Positions 1-8,860 of a stretch of DNA of 64,000 nucleotides are shown piece by piece. The DNA is from Enterovirga rhinocerotis (GTDB lineage: Bacteria > Pseudomonadota > Alphaproteobacteria > Rhizobiales > Beijerinckiaceae): the NCBI RefSeq assembly GCF_004363955.1, contig NZ_SNZR01000011.1, positions 930,001 to 994,000 on the forward strand, in the 5' to 3' direction. A program made the translations under genes and the position numbers. Below the pieces are notes generated by a model. That model was not told where the DNA came from, ran no database searches, and saw nothing but the letters and a program-made list of their open reading frames with translations. Every line of letters begins with the position of its first letter. The stretch's first letter is position 1.

Positions 1-285
1 GGGGCTTCGGCCAGCGTGTCCGGCTTCATGGCCGCCGCCGCGACCTTCATGTATGCGCGGCCGGGCGACGGGCGCTGGGCCTTCCTCGCCAATCGCGGCG
101 CCCTCATCTTCATCGGGGTCTGGCTGGTCGCCAACCTGATCTTCGGCTTCATCGCCGTGCCGCTCGGCATGTCGGACGGCGACGTCGCCTGGCAGGCTCA
201 TATCGGCGGGCTCGTCGTCGGTCTCCTGCTCTTTCCGCTCCTCGATCCGTTCCATCGGGAACCGAGCAGGGCATTCGGTTCTTGA
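1..285 (+). CDS. Rhomboid family intramembrane serine protease (3' end only)
   Basis: The reading frame is open from the first base and stops at 283-285, so only the last 94 residues are present. The first residues include GASASVSG, the region of the rhomboid catalytic serine (usually GASG), and WQAHIGG near residue 66 carries the membrane-embedded catalytic histidine. Hydrophobic stretches on both sides fit the last transmembrane helices. Rhomboids cleave transmembrane helices of substrate proteins within the inner membrane. The substrate cannot be inferred. Confidence 0.8.
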   Translation, partial: GASASVSGFMAAAATFMYARPGDGRWAFLANRGALIFIGVWLVANLIFGFIAVPLGMSDGDVAWQAHIGGLVVGLLLFPLLDPFHREPSRAFGS

Positions 286-348
286 ACCCTGGAACCAGTT
301 TAGAGAGGATGGTGTCCGGGTAGCCCCATCCGGGCAGGGGAGGCGGCG

Positions 349-780
349 ATGAGCGTGGCGCAGATTTTGGCCGAGAAGGGCCGCACGGTCGTGACGATCG
401 GGAGCGAGGCCACATTGGCCGAGGCCGTGGAACTCCTGACACGGCATCGGATCGGCGCGCTCGTGGTGGTCGATCCGTCCGGCGCCGTGGGCGGCATCGT
501 CTCCGAGCGGGACGTGGTCCGCGCCGTCGGCCAGTTGGGCATGGAGGGCTTGAACCAGACGGTCGCCGACCGGATGACGCGCAAGGTCGCGACCTGCACC
601 CCGACGGCGTCCCTGCAGGAACTGATGACCATGATGACGGAGGGGAAGTTCCGCCACGTCCCGGTCGTCGAGGACGGCAGCCTCGGCGGAATGGTGTCGA
701 TCGGCGATATCGTCAAGCACCGCCTCGCGGAGATGGAGGCGGAATCGCAGGCGCTTCGGGACTATATCGGCGCGGCCTGA
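349..780 (+). CDS. CBS domain-containing protein
   Basis: A 143-residue protein made almost entirely of a tandem CBS pair: the first spans roughly residues 8-65 (VVVDPSGAVGGIVSERDVV) and the second residues 75-130 (PVVEDGSLGGMVSIGDIV). Stand-alone CBS pairs usually bind adenosine nucleotides and act as sensory or regulatory modules. The partner is unknown here. The start is supported by a GGGGAGG ribosome binding site just upstream of ATG 349. The last 19 bp overlap the end of the convergent patatin gene. Confidence 0.85.
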   Translation: MSVAQILAEKGRTVVTIGSEATLAEAVELLTRHRIGALVVVDPSGAVGGIVSERDVVRAVGQLGMEGLNQTVADRMTRKVATCTPTASLQELMTMMTEGKFRHVPVVEDGSLGGMVSIGDIVKHRLAEMEAESQALRDYIGAA

Positions 781-1748
781 GGCGGTCCCGGCTGGAGCTC
801 CCCGAGGATCTCGAGGAGCTCCGGAAGCCTGCGGCGGGCCGCTTCGGCGCCGAGTTCGATCGTCTCGGCCGCCCGGTGGAACTCGAACAGGCCGACCCGC
901 TGCATCTTCGGCGCCAGCATCAGGTCGGGCGGATCGCCCGCGAGGCGGGAGCGCGAGATGCGGTCCTGGATGATGTTGAAGGCCTCGATCATGACCGCCG
1001 CCATGCCCGGCGCGCTTGCCGACGGCTTCGCGCGCCCGCGGAAGAAGCCGCGAGGCTGCTCCGTCAGCGCCTCGACCACCGGATCGCCCGGCGGGGTCTG
1101 GACGACGGTGCCGCCGCGCGCCTTGATCTCGGCATTGAGGTTGACGCAGATGACGAGGTCGGCGCCGAGCGCGCGTGCGACCGTGACCGGGACGGGATTG
1201 ACCAGGGCGCCGTCGACGAGCCAGCGCCCGCCGACCTGGACCGGATCGAAGATGCCGGGCAGCGCGTAGGACGCCCGAAGGGTCTGCACCAGCGGCCCTT
1301 GGGTCAGCCAGAGTTCGTGGCCCGTCGCGAGTTCGGTCGCGACGCCGGCGAAGCGGATCGGCAGGTCCTCGACGAGCAGCTCGCCGAGATCGACCTCGAG
1401 CAGGCGGCGAAGGCGATTGCCGCCGATGAGGCCCGAGCCGGTGATGTGGAAATCGAGCAGGCCCATGATGCGGCGCTTCGTCAGCGTGCGCGCGAAGGCC
1501 TCCAACTCGTCGAGCTTGCCGGCCGCGTAGCACCCGCCGACCACGGCACCGATCGAACAGCCGGCGATGATGTCGGGCCGCAATCCGGCTTCGTCGAGAA
1601 CCCGAAGGGCGCCGATATGCGCCCAGCCGCGCGCGGCACCGCCGCCGAGCGCAAGCCCGATCTTGGGGCGCCTCGCCGTCGGCGCGGTCTGATCCGGCAG
1701 ATCGCCCGTCAGACCGAAGGCGCGCCGCGCGAAGCCATCGAAGAACAT
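762..1748 (-). CDS. Patatin-like phospholipase family protein (RssA-type)
   Basis: A 328-residue protein of the bacterial patatin/RssA group. It shows the glycine-rich oxyanion motif LALGGGAARGWAH near residue 32, the nucleophile elbow GCSIG near residue 64, and the second member of the Ser-Asp dyad in LVDGALVNPVPV near residue 186. Such enzymes are acyl hydrolases acting on lipids. The physiological substrate of the bacterial form is not established. There is no signal peptide, so a cytosolic or membrane-peripheral site is likely. Confidence 0.85.
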   Translation of the reverse strand: MFFDGFARRAFGLTGDLPDQTAPTARRPKIGLALGGGAARGWAHIGALRVLDEAGLRPDIIAGCSIGAVVGGCYAAGKLDELEAFARTLTKRRIMGLLDFHITGSGLIGGNRLRRLLEVDLGELLVEDLPIRFAGVATELATGHELWLTQGPLVQTLRASYALPGIFDPVQVGGRWLVDGALVNPVPVTVARALGADLVICVNLNAEIKARGGTVVQTPPGDPVVEALTEQPRGFFRGRAKPSASAPGMAAVMIEAFNIIQDRISRSRLAGDPPDLMLAPKMQRVGLFEFHRAAETIELGAEAARRRLPELLEILGELQPGPPQAAPI

Positions 1749-1842
1749 GGCCCGTTCCCCGTCTCTACCGGGCGCGATGATGGCACCGGGGCCGTGAAGC
1801 CATTGTGAATGCGGCTCGGGCCTCCTGTCGCAGGTGGCGGGG

Positions 1843-2241
1843 TCAGACGGCGAGGAGGGGCGTGCCGTCGCTGGCGCGTTCGACGCGCCGGTAGAAGCAG
1901 CTTCGGCGGCCGGTATGGCAGCAGCCGCCGTCCCCCGCGACCGAGACCCGGATCCAGACCGCGTCCTGGTCGCAATCGATCCGCATCTCGCGGACCGTCT
2001 GGATCTGCCCCGATGTCGCGCCCTTGTGCCAGAGTTCGGCGCGGGAGCGTGACCAGTACCAGGCCTCTCCCGTCTCGATGGTCCGGGCCAGCGATTCGCG
2101 GTTCATATGCGCGACCATGAGCAACTCGCCGGTCTCGTGGTCGGTCGCGACGCAGGTCACGAGACCGTCGGGGCCGAAGCGGGGCGTCAGGCGCAACCCT
2201 TCCTCGAGTTCGCTTTTCGGTCCCGGCGCGGGAAAGTCCAA
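1843..2241 (-). CDS. hisI: Phosphoribosyl-AMP cyclohydrolase
   Basis: HisI opens the adenine ring of phosphoribosyl-AMP, the third step of histidine biosynthesis. The core motifs are present: DCDQDAVW (metal-binding aspartates) and the zinc-binding cysteines in CCHTGRRSC, together with SRSRAELW and GATSGQIQ. I chose the TTG start at 2241 because GAGAGGAGG lies five to six bases upstream and the resulting 132 residues match the family. An ATG at 2310 (155 residues) is the alternative. It is a single-domain HisI without the HisE part, as usual in alphaproteobacteria. It is divergent from the IscU-like gene. Confidence 0.88.
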   Translation of the reverse strand: MDFPAPGPKSELEEGLRLTPRFGPDGLVTCVATDHETGELLMVAHMNRESLARTIETGEAWYWSRSRAELWHKGATSGQIQTVREMRIDCDQDAVWIRVSVAGDGGCCHTGRRSCFYRRVERASDGTPLLAV

Positions 2242-2340
2242 ACTCGCCTCCTCTCGCGCATCGCCCTCGCGGCGGCGCGCCTGTGCGCCTATATCAGGTT
2301 CGGCTCTCATCACCGCAAATCGGAGCACATCGGGCGGTCC

Positions 2341-2778
2341 ATGCTGGACGACATCTATAACGGCCGCATCCTCGCATTGGCGGCCGACATCCCGCGGCTC
2401 GGCCGTCTCGCGCGGCCCGATGCGAGCGCGACCGCGCATTCGCGCCTCTGCGGCTCGACCGTGACCGTCGACCTCGTGACCGACGGGGAGAAGGTCACGG
2501 ATTTCGCCCACGAGGTGAAGGCCTGCGCGCTGGGCCAGGCCTCCTCGTCGGTGATGGGTCGCCATGTCGTCGGCTCGACGACGGAGGAGTTGCGGGCCTT
2601 GCGCGAGGCGATGCGGCGGATGCTCAAGGAGAACGGGCCGCCGCCCGACGGACGGTGGGCGGAACTCGCCGCACTCGAGCCGGTGCGCGATTTCAAGGCC
2701 CGTCACGCCTCGACGCTCCTGACCTTCGACGCGGTCGTCGAGGCGCTCGACCGCGCCGAGGCGGCGCGCGCAGCCTGA
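2341..2778 (+). CDS. IscU/NifU-like iron-sulfur scaffold family protein
   Basis: A 145-residue protein of the IscU-like fold. The first two ligand regions are recognisable (HSRLCGS near residue 35 and [12 protein letters not shown] near residue 62). The third canonical cysteine is missing: the corresponding segment reads [14 protein letters not shown]. This two-cysteine form is, as far as I know, common in alphaproteobacteria. It may therefore act as a carrier or an altered scaffold rather than a classical IscU. The start is at ATG 2341 (MLDDIYN), and the stop is two bases before yidD, implying co-transcription. Confidence 0.8.
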   Translation: MLDDIYNGRILALAADIPRLGRLARPDASATAHSRLCGSTVTVDLVTDGEKVTDFAHEVKACALGQASSSVMGRHVVGSTTEELRALREAMRRMLKENGPPPDGRWAELAALEPVRDFKARHASTLLTFDAVVEALDRAEAARAA

Positions 2779-2780
2779 CG

Positions 2781-3161
2781 ATGCTGGCGCGCCGGGCTGC
2801 CCGCGTGGCGATCCGCACCTATCAGCTCACCTTATCGAGCCTGATGGGCCGGCAGTGCCGGCACCTGCCGAGCTGTTCGGACTACACCGCCGAGGCGGTC
2901 ATGCGGCATGGCGTCTGGGCGGGGAGCTGGATGGGGTTCGCCCGAATCTGCCGCTGCGGTCCGGGAGGCACGTCGGGCCTCGATTTCGTCTGTGACGAGA
3001 TCCCGGAAGGGGCCGCCTGGCACAGGCCCTGGCGCTACGCCCGTTGGCGCGGGACGAACGAGGTTCCGCCGGGGGGAGGCGCCACGGCCGCTCAGCCCGA
3101 ATCGACCAGCACCTCGATATCGGAATTGAGCCCGCTCTCGACCCGGAACTCGCGCGTATAG
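2781..3161 (+). CDS. yidD: Membrane protein insertion efficiency factor YidD
   Basis: YidD is a small amphipathic protein that helps YidC insert inner membrane proteins. The family signature is visible: [17 protein letters not shown], then ICRCGPGG and GLDFV. It starts two bases after the IscU-like gene. The product is 126 residues, and its last ~25 residues are low-complexity (Ser/Thr-rich) and read antisense through the end of the convergent gene, a 70 bp overlap. The extra tail probably results from loss of an earlier stop. Confidence 0.85.
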   Translation: MLARRAARVAIRTYQLTLSSLMGRQCRHLPSCSDYTAEAVMRHGVWAGSWMGFARICRCGPGGTSGLDFVCDEIPEGAAWHRPWRYARWRGTNEVPPGGGATAAQPESTSTSISELSPLSTRNSRV

Positions 3162-4018
3162 ACCTTGCCGTTGTGCCGGGCGATCACGGTGTATTCGCCT
3201 TCGGCGAGCACGACGGTCGGGAAGGCGCCGATGGCCTCGCGGATGACGTCGCCGCCCGGGGTGAGGACGCTGAAGGCGGTGCCGGCGAAGGCCTCGCCCC
3301 CGGCCGCCGCGACGAGTTTCAGCGTCACTGTCGCCGCGCGGTGGTTCAGCGTCGCATCCGTGATCTTGCCGCGGTCGACCCGGAGATCGGTGCGCATGAT
3401 CGCGTTCGATTCTCCGTAGGTCGAGACGACGTGATAGGTCCCCTCGGGCAGGCGCACCAATTCGCCGGCCTTGACGTTGGCGGCGACGAGGCGCCCCTCG
3501 GAATCGTTCGGCAGCGGCTGATAGATCGAGAACATGACCCGCTCCGGCGGGATCGGGATGTCGCCGATGGCGCCGCTGAGCTGCAGCGCTCCCGCCTCGA
3601 TCGCGAGCCGCTCGTCGATGGGCGACGACGCGACGGTGATCCGGCGCGTGGTGGCGGCGAGGCCGTAGGCGGCATGGACGATGTAGCTCCCGGGCGGCAG
3701 CGTGGTCGTCGGCGTCGGCGTCGTCAGCTTCTCCTTGAACTCCGGCGCCGCTTCGCTCCCACGGTCGAGGAAGATGCGCCAGACGATGCCCGAGCGGATG
3801 GGCTTCGAATCGCCCGACAGGAAAGCGCTGAGCGTGACCTGCTGCGGACCGCTCGGAGCATCGGGCGGGGGGATGGTCGGCGAGGCGACCGGCGGCAGGC
3901 TCGGGGTGGCCAATCCGTCGCGGATGGCCGGCGGGGGCAGGGGCTGAGCCTGCGCGACGGCCGGCACGAGCGCGACCAGGGCGACGCAGAGGCCGGTGGC
4001 AGGACGGAGACGCGTCAC
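3092..4018 (-). CDS. Secreted protein of unknown function, coupled to the YfhO-like gene
   Basis: A 308-residue protein with a clear signal peptide (hydrophobic LCVALVALVPAVAQAQ, cleavage near residue 22) followed by a proline-rich linker. After that come several beta-rich segments of similar type (for example PPGSYIVHAAYG, PEGTYHVVSTYG and [20 protein letters not shown]), which look like repeated carboxypeptidase-regulatory or PEGA-like beta-sandwich units. The GTG start at 4018 overlaps the stop of the YfhO-like gene in GTGA, so translation is coupled. I infer a periplasmic or surface protein working with that membrane protein. No specific function can be assigned. Confidence 0.75.
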   Translation of the reverse strand: MTRLRPATGLCVALVALVPAVAQAQPLPPPAIRDGLATPSLPPVASPTIPPPDAPSGPQQVTLSAFLSGDSKPIRSGIVWRIFLDRGSEAAPEFKEKLTTPTPTTTLPPGSYIVHAAYGLAATTRRITVASSPIDERLAIEAGALQLSGAIGDIPIPPERVMFSIYQPLPNDSEGRLVAANVKAGELVRLPEGTYHVVSTYGESNAIMRTDLRVDRGKITDATLNHRAATVTLKLVAAAGGEAFAGTAFSVLTPGGDVIREAIGAFPTVVLAEGEYTVIARHNGKVYTREFRVESGLNSDIEVLVDSG

Positions 4019-6513
4019 GGGGTGGTTCGCTCCGCCTCGCCGAGGCCTGCGGCGGACGACGTGCGGTGGGCGAGGCCGCGCGTCGCGGCGACGAGATTTC
4101 CGGCCGAGAACGGGCGGAAGACGAACTCGACCCGATGCTTTCCGGGGCCGACCTCGACCCCTCGGAACAGGATGTTCGTCCGCAGGATGCGGGCAGGCTT
4201 GCCGTCCACTGTCGCTTCCCAGCCGGGATAATAGATGTCGTGGAGGACCACGACGGCGTCGCGGTCCGTATCCACGTCGAGTGAGACCGCATTGCGGCGA
4301 TACTCGGTGATCGAGACCGAACCCGCGGCGGGCGCGGGGTCCGGCGAATCGTCGCCCGTGCCGAAATCCGCCTCGAGCAGCTCGGCCTGCTCGTCCTCGA
4401 TCAGGGCCGTGGTCCGGCGATCGAACTCGGGCAGCTCGGCCTCGTGCAGGACCTGCTCGGAATCGACCTTCAGGAGCCGCGTCGCCAGATAGGCGCGCGG
4501 CGCGCTCGGGGCCAGCCGATAGATCCACATCGAGCCGGCGCCGTAGAGGAGAGCCGCTCCCGAGATGCGGGGGAAATGCTTCGGCAGCCGCTCCAGCGGC
4601 CGGTCGAGCACGAGGTATTCGAGACCCAGCAGGCCTGCGAGGCGGCACTTGTAGCCCCGGAACGTTCCCGGGAACCGGCGCAGGCTCGGATCGACGGCAT
4701 TCTCGCCGGGGCCGACCGCTCGCTCGTATTCGGAGAGCCTGAGGGGATTGTAGCCGATCGTATCCTCGAGCCCGAGCATCATCGACGCGTTCTGCCAGCC
4801 TCCGGTGAGACCGAGGATCTCGACGCGCGGACGCTCTCCCTTGGCGTGGCGGGCATCGAGTTCAGCCTTGAGCAAGCGGAGGCCCTGGGCCTGGTCGGGC
4901 GCGAGCGTCTCGAACACGCCGTAGCGGTTCGCGGGCTCGGCGTTGAGCGAGCAGGCGGCGTTGCGCCAGATGAGCTCGCCACCCGTCGCGGCGACGAGGA
5001 TCGCGGCGGCGACGCGCCGCCCGCCGATGTCGCCGTTCCAGCGCCGGATGAGGATGACGGCCGCGGCTGCGATCGCGATGGCGATGGCGATCTGGGCGAG
5101 GGCCGGCGCCAGCATTCCGGCACGGATGGCGAAGACGAGCCCCGTGCCGAGCGCCGATGCGACGAGGCCGACCGCGACCGCGACGGGCAGGGCGGCGGCG
5201 GGCTGCTCCCGGAGGGCCGTGAGACGGGGCGCGCCCTCCTGGACGAAGCGGTGGACGAGATAGCCGCCGGCGAAGGCGAGCGCGATGTTGAGGAGGAAGG
5301 TCGCGTCGGCCGGACGGCGGTAGAGGGCGACGCCCGGCAGGCTGTCGAAGACGACCGAGAAGATCGGCGTGTAGCGCCCCAGCGCATAGACGAGCGACAC
5401 GAGGCCGAACACGAGGAAGAAGCGGAACTCCCGCGCGAGGAGGCGCCGGCCGGCGATCCCGTGCCACAGGACCAGGACGGCCGGCACGGTGCCGACGAAG
5501 AGGTAGTTGATGGAGCGGTCGGTCCAGGTCCCCTCGCGCAGCGAGTGCCAGTCCGGGCCCCAGTAATCGTAGGTCCAGCGCAGCGAGCCGAAGATGTTGC
5601 CGACGAGGATCGTCGCGAGGCTTTCGGGCGGGAGCGATCCCATGGCCGCGACCCCGAAACCGAAGGAGGGGCGCGTCGAGGTGCCGAGGAACTGAAGGGT
5701 CAGGATGACCGGCACGGCGAGCAGCGCCGCGCCGAGGCCGCCCATCAGCGCGAAGACGCCGATGCGCCGGCGAAGATAGGCGAGCGGCCGATCGGACTGC
5801 GCGATCATGACGGCCGCGAGCGCGAGGAGCGAGAGCGCGCAGAGGAACGCCACCTGGTCGCGCCCGACGACCATCAGGCTTGCGACGACCGCGAAGGCGG
5901 CCGCGAACCGATACGAGACCCGGTCGAGCGCCTCTTCGAGCAGGAGGAAGGCGAGGGGATAGAGGCCGTAGCCGAAGATGATGCCGGTATGCTGGAGGCG
6001 CCCGGCCGCCGATCCGCCGAGCACGAAGATCATGGCCGCGACGACCGCTCCCGCCGGATGCCAGCCCCGGCGGCGGAAGATGAAGGGCATGGCGAGGGCG
6101 CCGGGTAAAAAATGCGCGAAGACGACCAGGTCGAACACCATCATCGACGGCTTCGGCACGAGCCAGCCGAACAGCAGCATGCTCGGGGTGAACAGCAGCG
6201 ATTGCGGGTCGGCGGCGGCCGGGTGGCCGCTGAAATGATAGGGATTCCAGAGCGGCAGCTCGCCATGGGCGAGCGAGTCCCCCAGATAGCGCAGCATCGG
6301 GTAGAAGTGGTTCTTCGAATCCCAGGGGACCACCATTCCCGTCAGCGGCCAGACGAGCGCCGCCGCGAGCCAGAAGACCAGCACCGCCCCGATGGCGAGC
6401 GCGAGGTCCCGGCTCGCCCACCGATAGGTGACGGCGGCAATGGGCGCCGAAGCGGATGCTCGCAGCGGAGGCAGAAGGAGGCCCGAGGCGGTGCCGGCGA
6501 AAGCGGGGCGCAT
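4015..6513 (-). CDS. YfhO family integral membrane protein
   Basis: An 832-residue polytopic membrane protein. The N-terminal ~520 residues hold about a dozen hydrophobic helices. An early loop contains PWDSKNHFYPMLRY and PLWNPYHFSGHP, typical of GT-C glycosyltransferase-like YfhO proteins (the acidic residue in the first loop is the usual catalytic position). The C-terminal ~250 residues are a soluble beta-rich domain with VVVLHDIYYPGWEATVDG, the standard YfhO tail motif. YfhO proteins modify cell-envelope glycans in some firmicutes; the substrate here is unknown. It forms a two-gene operon with the following secreted protein. Confidence 0.82.
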   Translation of the reverse strand: MRPAFAGTASGLLLPPLRASASAPIAAVTYRWASRDLALAIGAVLVFWLAAALVWPLTGMVVPWDSKNHFYPMLRYLGDSLAHGELPLWNPYHFSGHPAAADPQSLLFTPSMLLFGWLVPKPSMMVFDLVVFAHFLPGALAMPFIFRRRGWHPAGAVVAAMIFVLGGSAAGRLQHTGIIFGYGLYPLAFLLLEEALDRVSYRFAAAFAVVASLMVVGRDQVAFLCALSLLALAAVMIAQSDRPLAYLRRRIGVFALMGGLGAALLAVPVILTLQFLGTSTRPSFGFGVAAMGSLPPESLATILVGNIFGSLRWTYDYWGPDWHSLREGTWTDRSINYLFVGTVPAVLVLWHGIAGRRLLAREFRFFLVFGLVSLVYALGRYTPIFSVVFDSLPGVALYRRPADATFLLNIALAFAGGYLVHRFVQEGAPRLTALREQPAAALPVAVAVGLVASALGTGLVFAIRAGMLAPALAQIAIAIAIAAAAVILIRRWNGDIGGRRVAAAILVAATGGELIWRNAACSLNAEPANRYGVFETLAPDQAQGLRLLKAELDARHAKGERPRVEILGLTGGWQNASMMLGLEDTIGYNPLRLSEYERAVGPGENAVDPSLRRFPGTFRGYKCRLAGLLGLEYLVLDRPLERLPKHFPRISGAALLYGAGSMWIYRLAPSAPRAYLATRLLKVDSEQVLHEAELPEFDRRTTALIEDEQAELLEADFGTGDDSPDPAPAAGSVSITEYRRNAVSLDVDTDRDAVVVLHDIYYPGWEATVDGKPARILRTNILFRGVEVGPGKHRVEFVFRPFSAGNLVAATRGLAHRTSSAAGLGEAERTTP

Positions 6514-6776
6514 GGTGTCAGGCTCGCGGGCCGCGGCGCATTGCGCCGCTCGACAGGGCTCGGCCAGGTGCAGTAGAGGGCCTCAACACCGATCTCATCG
6601 ACGCTGACTCACTTCCCGACCGAAAGATATTCGGATGGCCCGGCCGGCGCGTTTGTCGGCGACCGCTCTTTCGTCCGGCGGCATGTCGACACCATGCATG
6701 GTCGGCCGGAGGCAGAGCGGCCTAGCTCATTCCGTGCAGGCCGTCCAATGCTTGATCGAAGGCGCATGAAGGCACC

Positions 6777-7340
6777 ATGAACGAATTCATCGACCTCCTC
6801 GCCAAGCGGCGGACCGTCCCGATCCCGAAGCTCGAAGGCCCTGGCCCGGATGCAGAGGAACTGCAGACGCTTCTCACCATCGCCGCGCGCGTGCCGGATC
6901 ACGGCAAGCTCGTGCCCTGGCGCTTCCTCGTCATCGAGGGCGAGGCGCGCCAGCGGATCGGCGAGGTCATCGCCGCGGCGTTCCAGGCGGACGAGCCAAG
7001 CGCCTCGCCGGAGCGGATCGCCCAGGAGCGCGGGCGCCTCGCCCATGCGCCGCTGGTCGTCGGCGTCGTCTCGTCCGTCCGGCCCCATGCGAAGATTCCG
7101 GACTGGGAGCAGCAGCTCTGTGCCGGCGCGGTCTGCATGAACCTGATCGTCGCCGCGCGGGCGATGGGCTTCTCCGCGACCTGGCTGACGCAATGGTTCG
7201 CCTTCGACCGCCGCGTCCTCGACGTGCTCGGCCTCGAGCCGCACGAGCGCATGGCCGGTTTCCTGCACGTCGGCCGCCCGCGCGAGATCCCGGCCGATCG
7301 AGACCGGCCCGACCTCGCCAAGATCGTCACCCGCCTCTGA
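6777..7340 (+). CDS. Nitroreductase family protein (YdjA-like)
   Basis: A 187-residue FMN-dependent oxidoreductase of the short YdjA-type nitroreductase group. It has the N-terminal RRTVPIPK flavin-contact segment, ARVPDHGKLVPWRFLVIEG, and a C-terminal GFLHVGRPREIP. These enzymes use NAD(P)H and form homodimers. The natural substrate is unknown. It is followed seven bases later by a flavin reductase-like gene, so the two are likely co-expressed. About 260 bp upstream carry no gene and presumably hold the promoter. Confidence 0.85.
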   Translation: MNEFIDLLAKRRTVPIPKLEGPGPDAEELQTLLTIAARVPDHGKLVPWRFLVIEGEARQRIGEVIAAAFQADEPSASPERIAQERGRLAHAPLVVGVVSSVRPHAKIPDWEQQLCAGAVCMNLIVAARAMGFSATWLTQWFAFDRRVLDVLGLEPHERMAGFLHVGRPREIPADRDRPDLAKIVTRL

Positions 7341-7347
7341 GGTTCCC

Positions 7348-7959
7348 ATGTTCTACGACGCCGTCGCCAACGATCACGGGCTGCGCCACAATCCCATCAA
7401 GGCCCTGATCGGCCCGCGGCCGATCGGCTGGATCACGGCCCTCTCGGCGAAGGGCGAGTTGAACCTCTCGCCCTATTCCTTCTTCAACATGGTCGGCGAG
7501 AACCCGACCATCGTCGCCTTCTCCTCCACCGGCTACAAGGACGCCGTCGCCTTCGTCGACGAGACGAAGGAGTTCGTGTGCAACCTCGTCACCTGGGACC
7601 TGCGCGAGCATATGAACCTCACCGCCGCCCCGCTTCCGCGCGGCGAGAGCGAGGTCGCTCATGCGGGGCTCACGACGATCCCGTCGCGCTTCGTCAAGCC
7701 GCCGCGCGTCGCCGAAGCGCCGGCCGCCCTCGAATGCCGCCTGCTCCAGACGATCCGGCTCGAGACGGTCGAGGGCGCGGCCATGGACCAGTACCTCGTG
7801 CTCGGCCAGGTGATGGGCATCTTCATCGACGACCGCTTCGTCAGCGACGGCATGGTCGACACCGCCGCGATGCGGCCCATCATGCGGGGCGGCTACCACG
7901 ATTATTTCGTCGCGACGCCGGAGACGAAGTTCTCGATGACCCGACCGACGAAGGCCTGA
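7348..7959 (+). CDS. Flavin reductase family protein
   Basis: A 203-residue protein of the flavin reductase-like (split barrel, FMN-binding) group. Motifs are IGPRPIGWITALSAKGELNLSPYSFFN at residues 22-48, which lines the FMN site, and FVCNLVTWDLREHMN. Members bind FMN and act as flavin reductases or as flavoproteins with other substrates. It lies directly downstream of the nitroreductase gene. The 3' end overlaps a convergent gene by 80 bp. Confidence 0.85.
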   Translation: MFYDAVANDHGLRHNPIKALIGPRPIGWITALSAKGELNLSPYSFFNMVGENPTIVAFSSTGYKDAVAFVDETKEFVCNLVTWDLREHMNLTAAPLPRGESEVAHAGLTTIPSRFVKPPRVAEAPAALECRLLQTIRLETVEGAAMDQYLVLGQVMGIFIDDRFVSDGMVDTAAMRPIMRGGYHDYFVATPETKFSMTRPTKA

Positions 7960-8728
7960 GCGCCGCGGCGAGCCGGGGCTCGTCGAGGATCATTCCGGCG
8001 AAGCCCTCGCGGCGGGCGGCGATGGCGGCATCCTCAACGCGGAGGCCCGGCCACAAGCGCGCTCCCTCGCCATCCTGAGGCCCATCGGACCGAGGAGAGG
8101 TGACGTCGCGGCCGTCGAGGTCGCCTTCGCTCTCCAGTAACGCGATCGCCGGCACGCCGCAGGCCGAGGCGGCAAGGATGGTCGTTGCGGCGGCGTGGCA
8201 CAGGGCCTGCGCCTCCGGGGCGCAGCCGAGCGAAGCGGCCAGCGCCGCCCGGTCGAAGACGAGCCCGGCGAGGCGCGGGTGAGGCCGCAGTCCCGCGAGC
8301 GCGAGTGCGCCGGCTGCCTCGTCGGCGACGGACGCGACGATGCCGATGCTGCCGGCGGGGCGGCCGTGCTCGGCTTCCAGCACCGCGAGCTTGGCGCCGA
8401 GCCGCTCGATGTCGGGTCTGCCGATCGCGCCCCGGAGGAGGATGCCGTCAGGCTCGAACGCCATCGCCGATGCGAGCGCGTCCTCCATCGACGACGAGGA
8501 GAGGGGCGGCACGCGCACCAGCAGGACTGGGCCGGATCCGCGCCCGCGCGTGAGAAGGTCGCTGTGGCCTGAGGCGGCACCGCGCGGCTCCCCGCGCCGC
8601 CTTTCCACCAGATCGGCGGCGTCGGCCCCGTGGTGAGAGGCCGGATCCAGCACCAGCGCGTCGGGCGCGGCCGCGAGGGCCGCCTCGAGGGCCGACGCCG
8701 TCGATTCGGTTCGAAGCAGGATCAGCAT
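7880..8728 (-). CDS. CitE-like HpcH/HpaI aldolase family protein, diverged
   Basis: A 282-residue protein resembling the TIM-barrel CitE/CoA-lyase group: an LVLDPASHHG strand near residue 24, GPVLLVRVPPL near residue 68, DGILLRGA near residue 94 and a barrel-closing segment ending in EGFAGMILDEPRLAAALRP. The match is weak, and the strand motif usually written as LDLED is altered, so activity is uncertain. The last ~27 residues are low-complexity and read antisense through the flavin reductase gene, which suggests the original stop was lost. It may be a citrate-lyase-beta-like pseudoenzyme. Confidence 0.55.
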   Translation of the reverse strand: MLILLRTESTASALEAALAAAPDALVLDPASHHGADAADLVERRRGEPRGAASGHSDLLTRGRGSGPVLLVRVPPLSSSSMEDALASAMAFEPDGILLRGAIGRPDIERLGAKLAVLEAEHGRPAGSIGIVASVADEAAGALALAGLRPHPRLAGLVFDRAALAASLGCAPEAQALCHAAATTILAASACGVPAIALLESEGDLDGRDVTSPRSDGPQDGEGARLWPGLRVEDAAIAARREGFAGMILDEPRLAAALRPSSVGSSRTSSPASRRNNRGSRPA

Positions 8729-8860
8729 GGGCGGCGAGGTCGCCGGGAAAGCATCGTGCGCTTCGATCCGGGCTGCGTCGGGTCGCGACGGGCGCCGCCG
8801 ATTTCAGCCTTCATTTACCATGTTCGTTCACGGTCATGGTCGATCTCCGGGCGTCCTGCC

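Noticed and set aside
3092-4648. A 518-residue protein on the minus strand
   Set aside because: Its upstream part is the antisense shadow of the YfhO-like gene; the real gene starts at GTG 4018, coupled to that gene, with a signal peptide.
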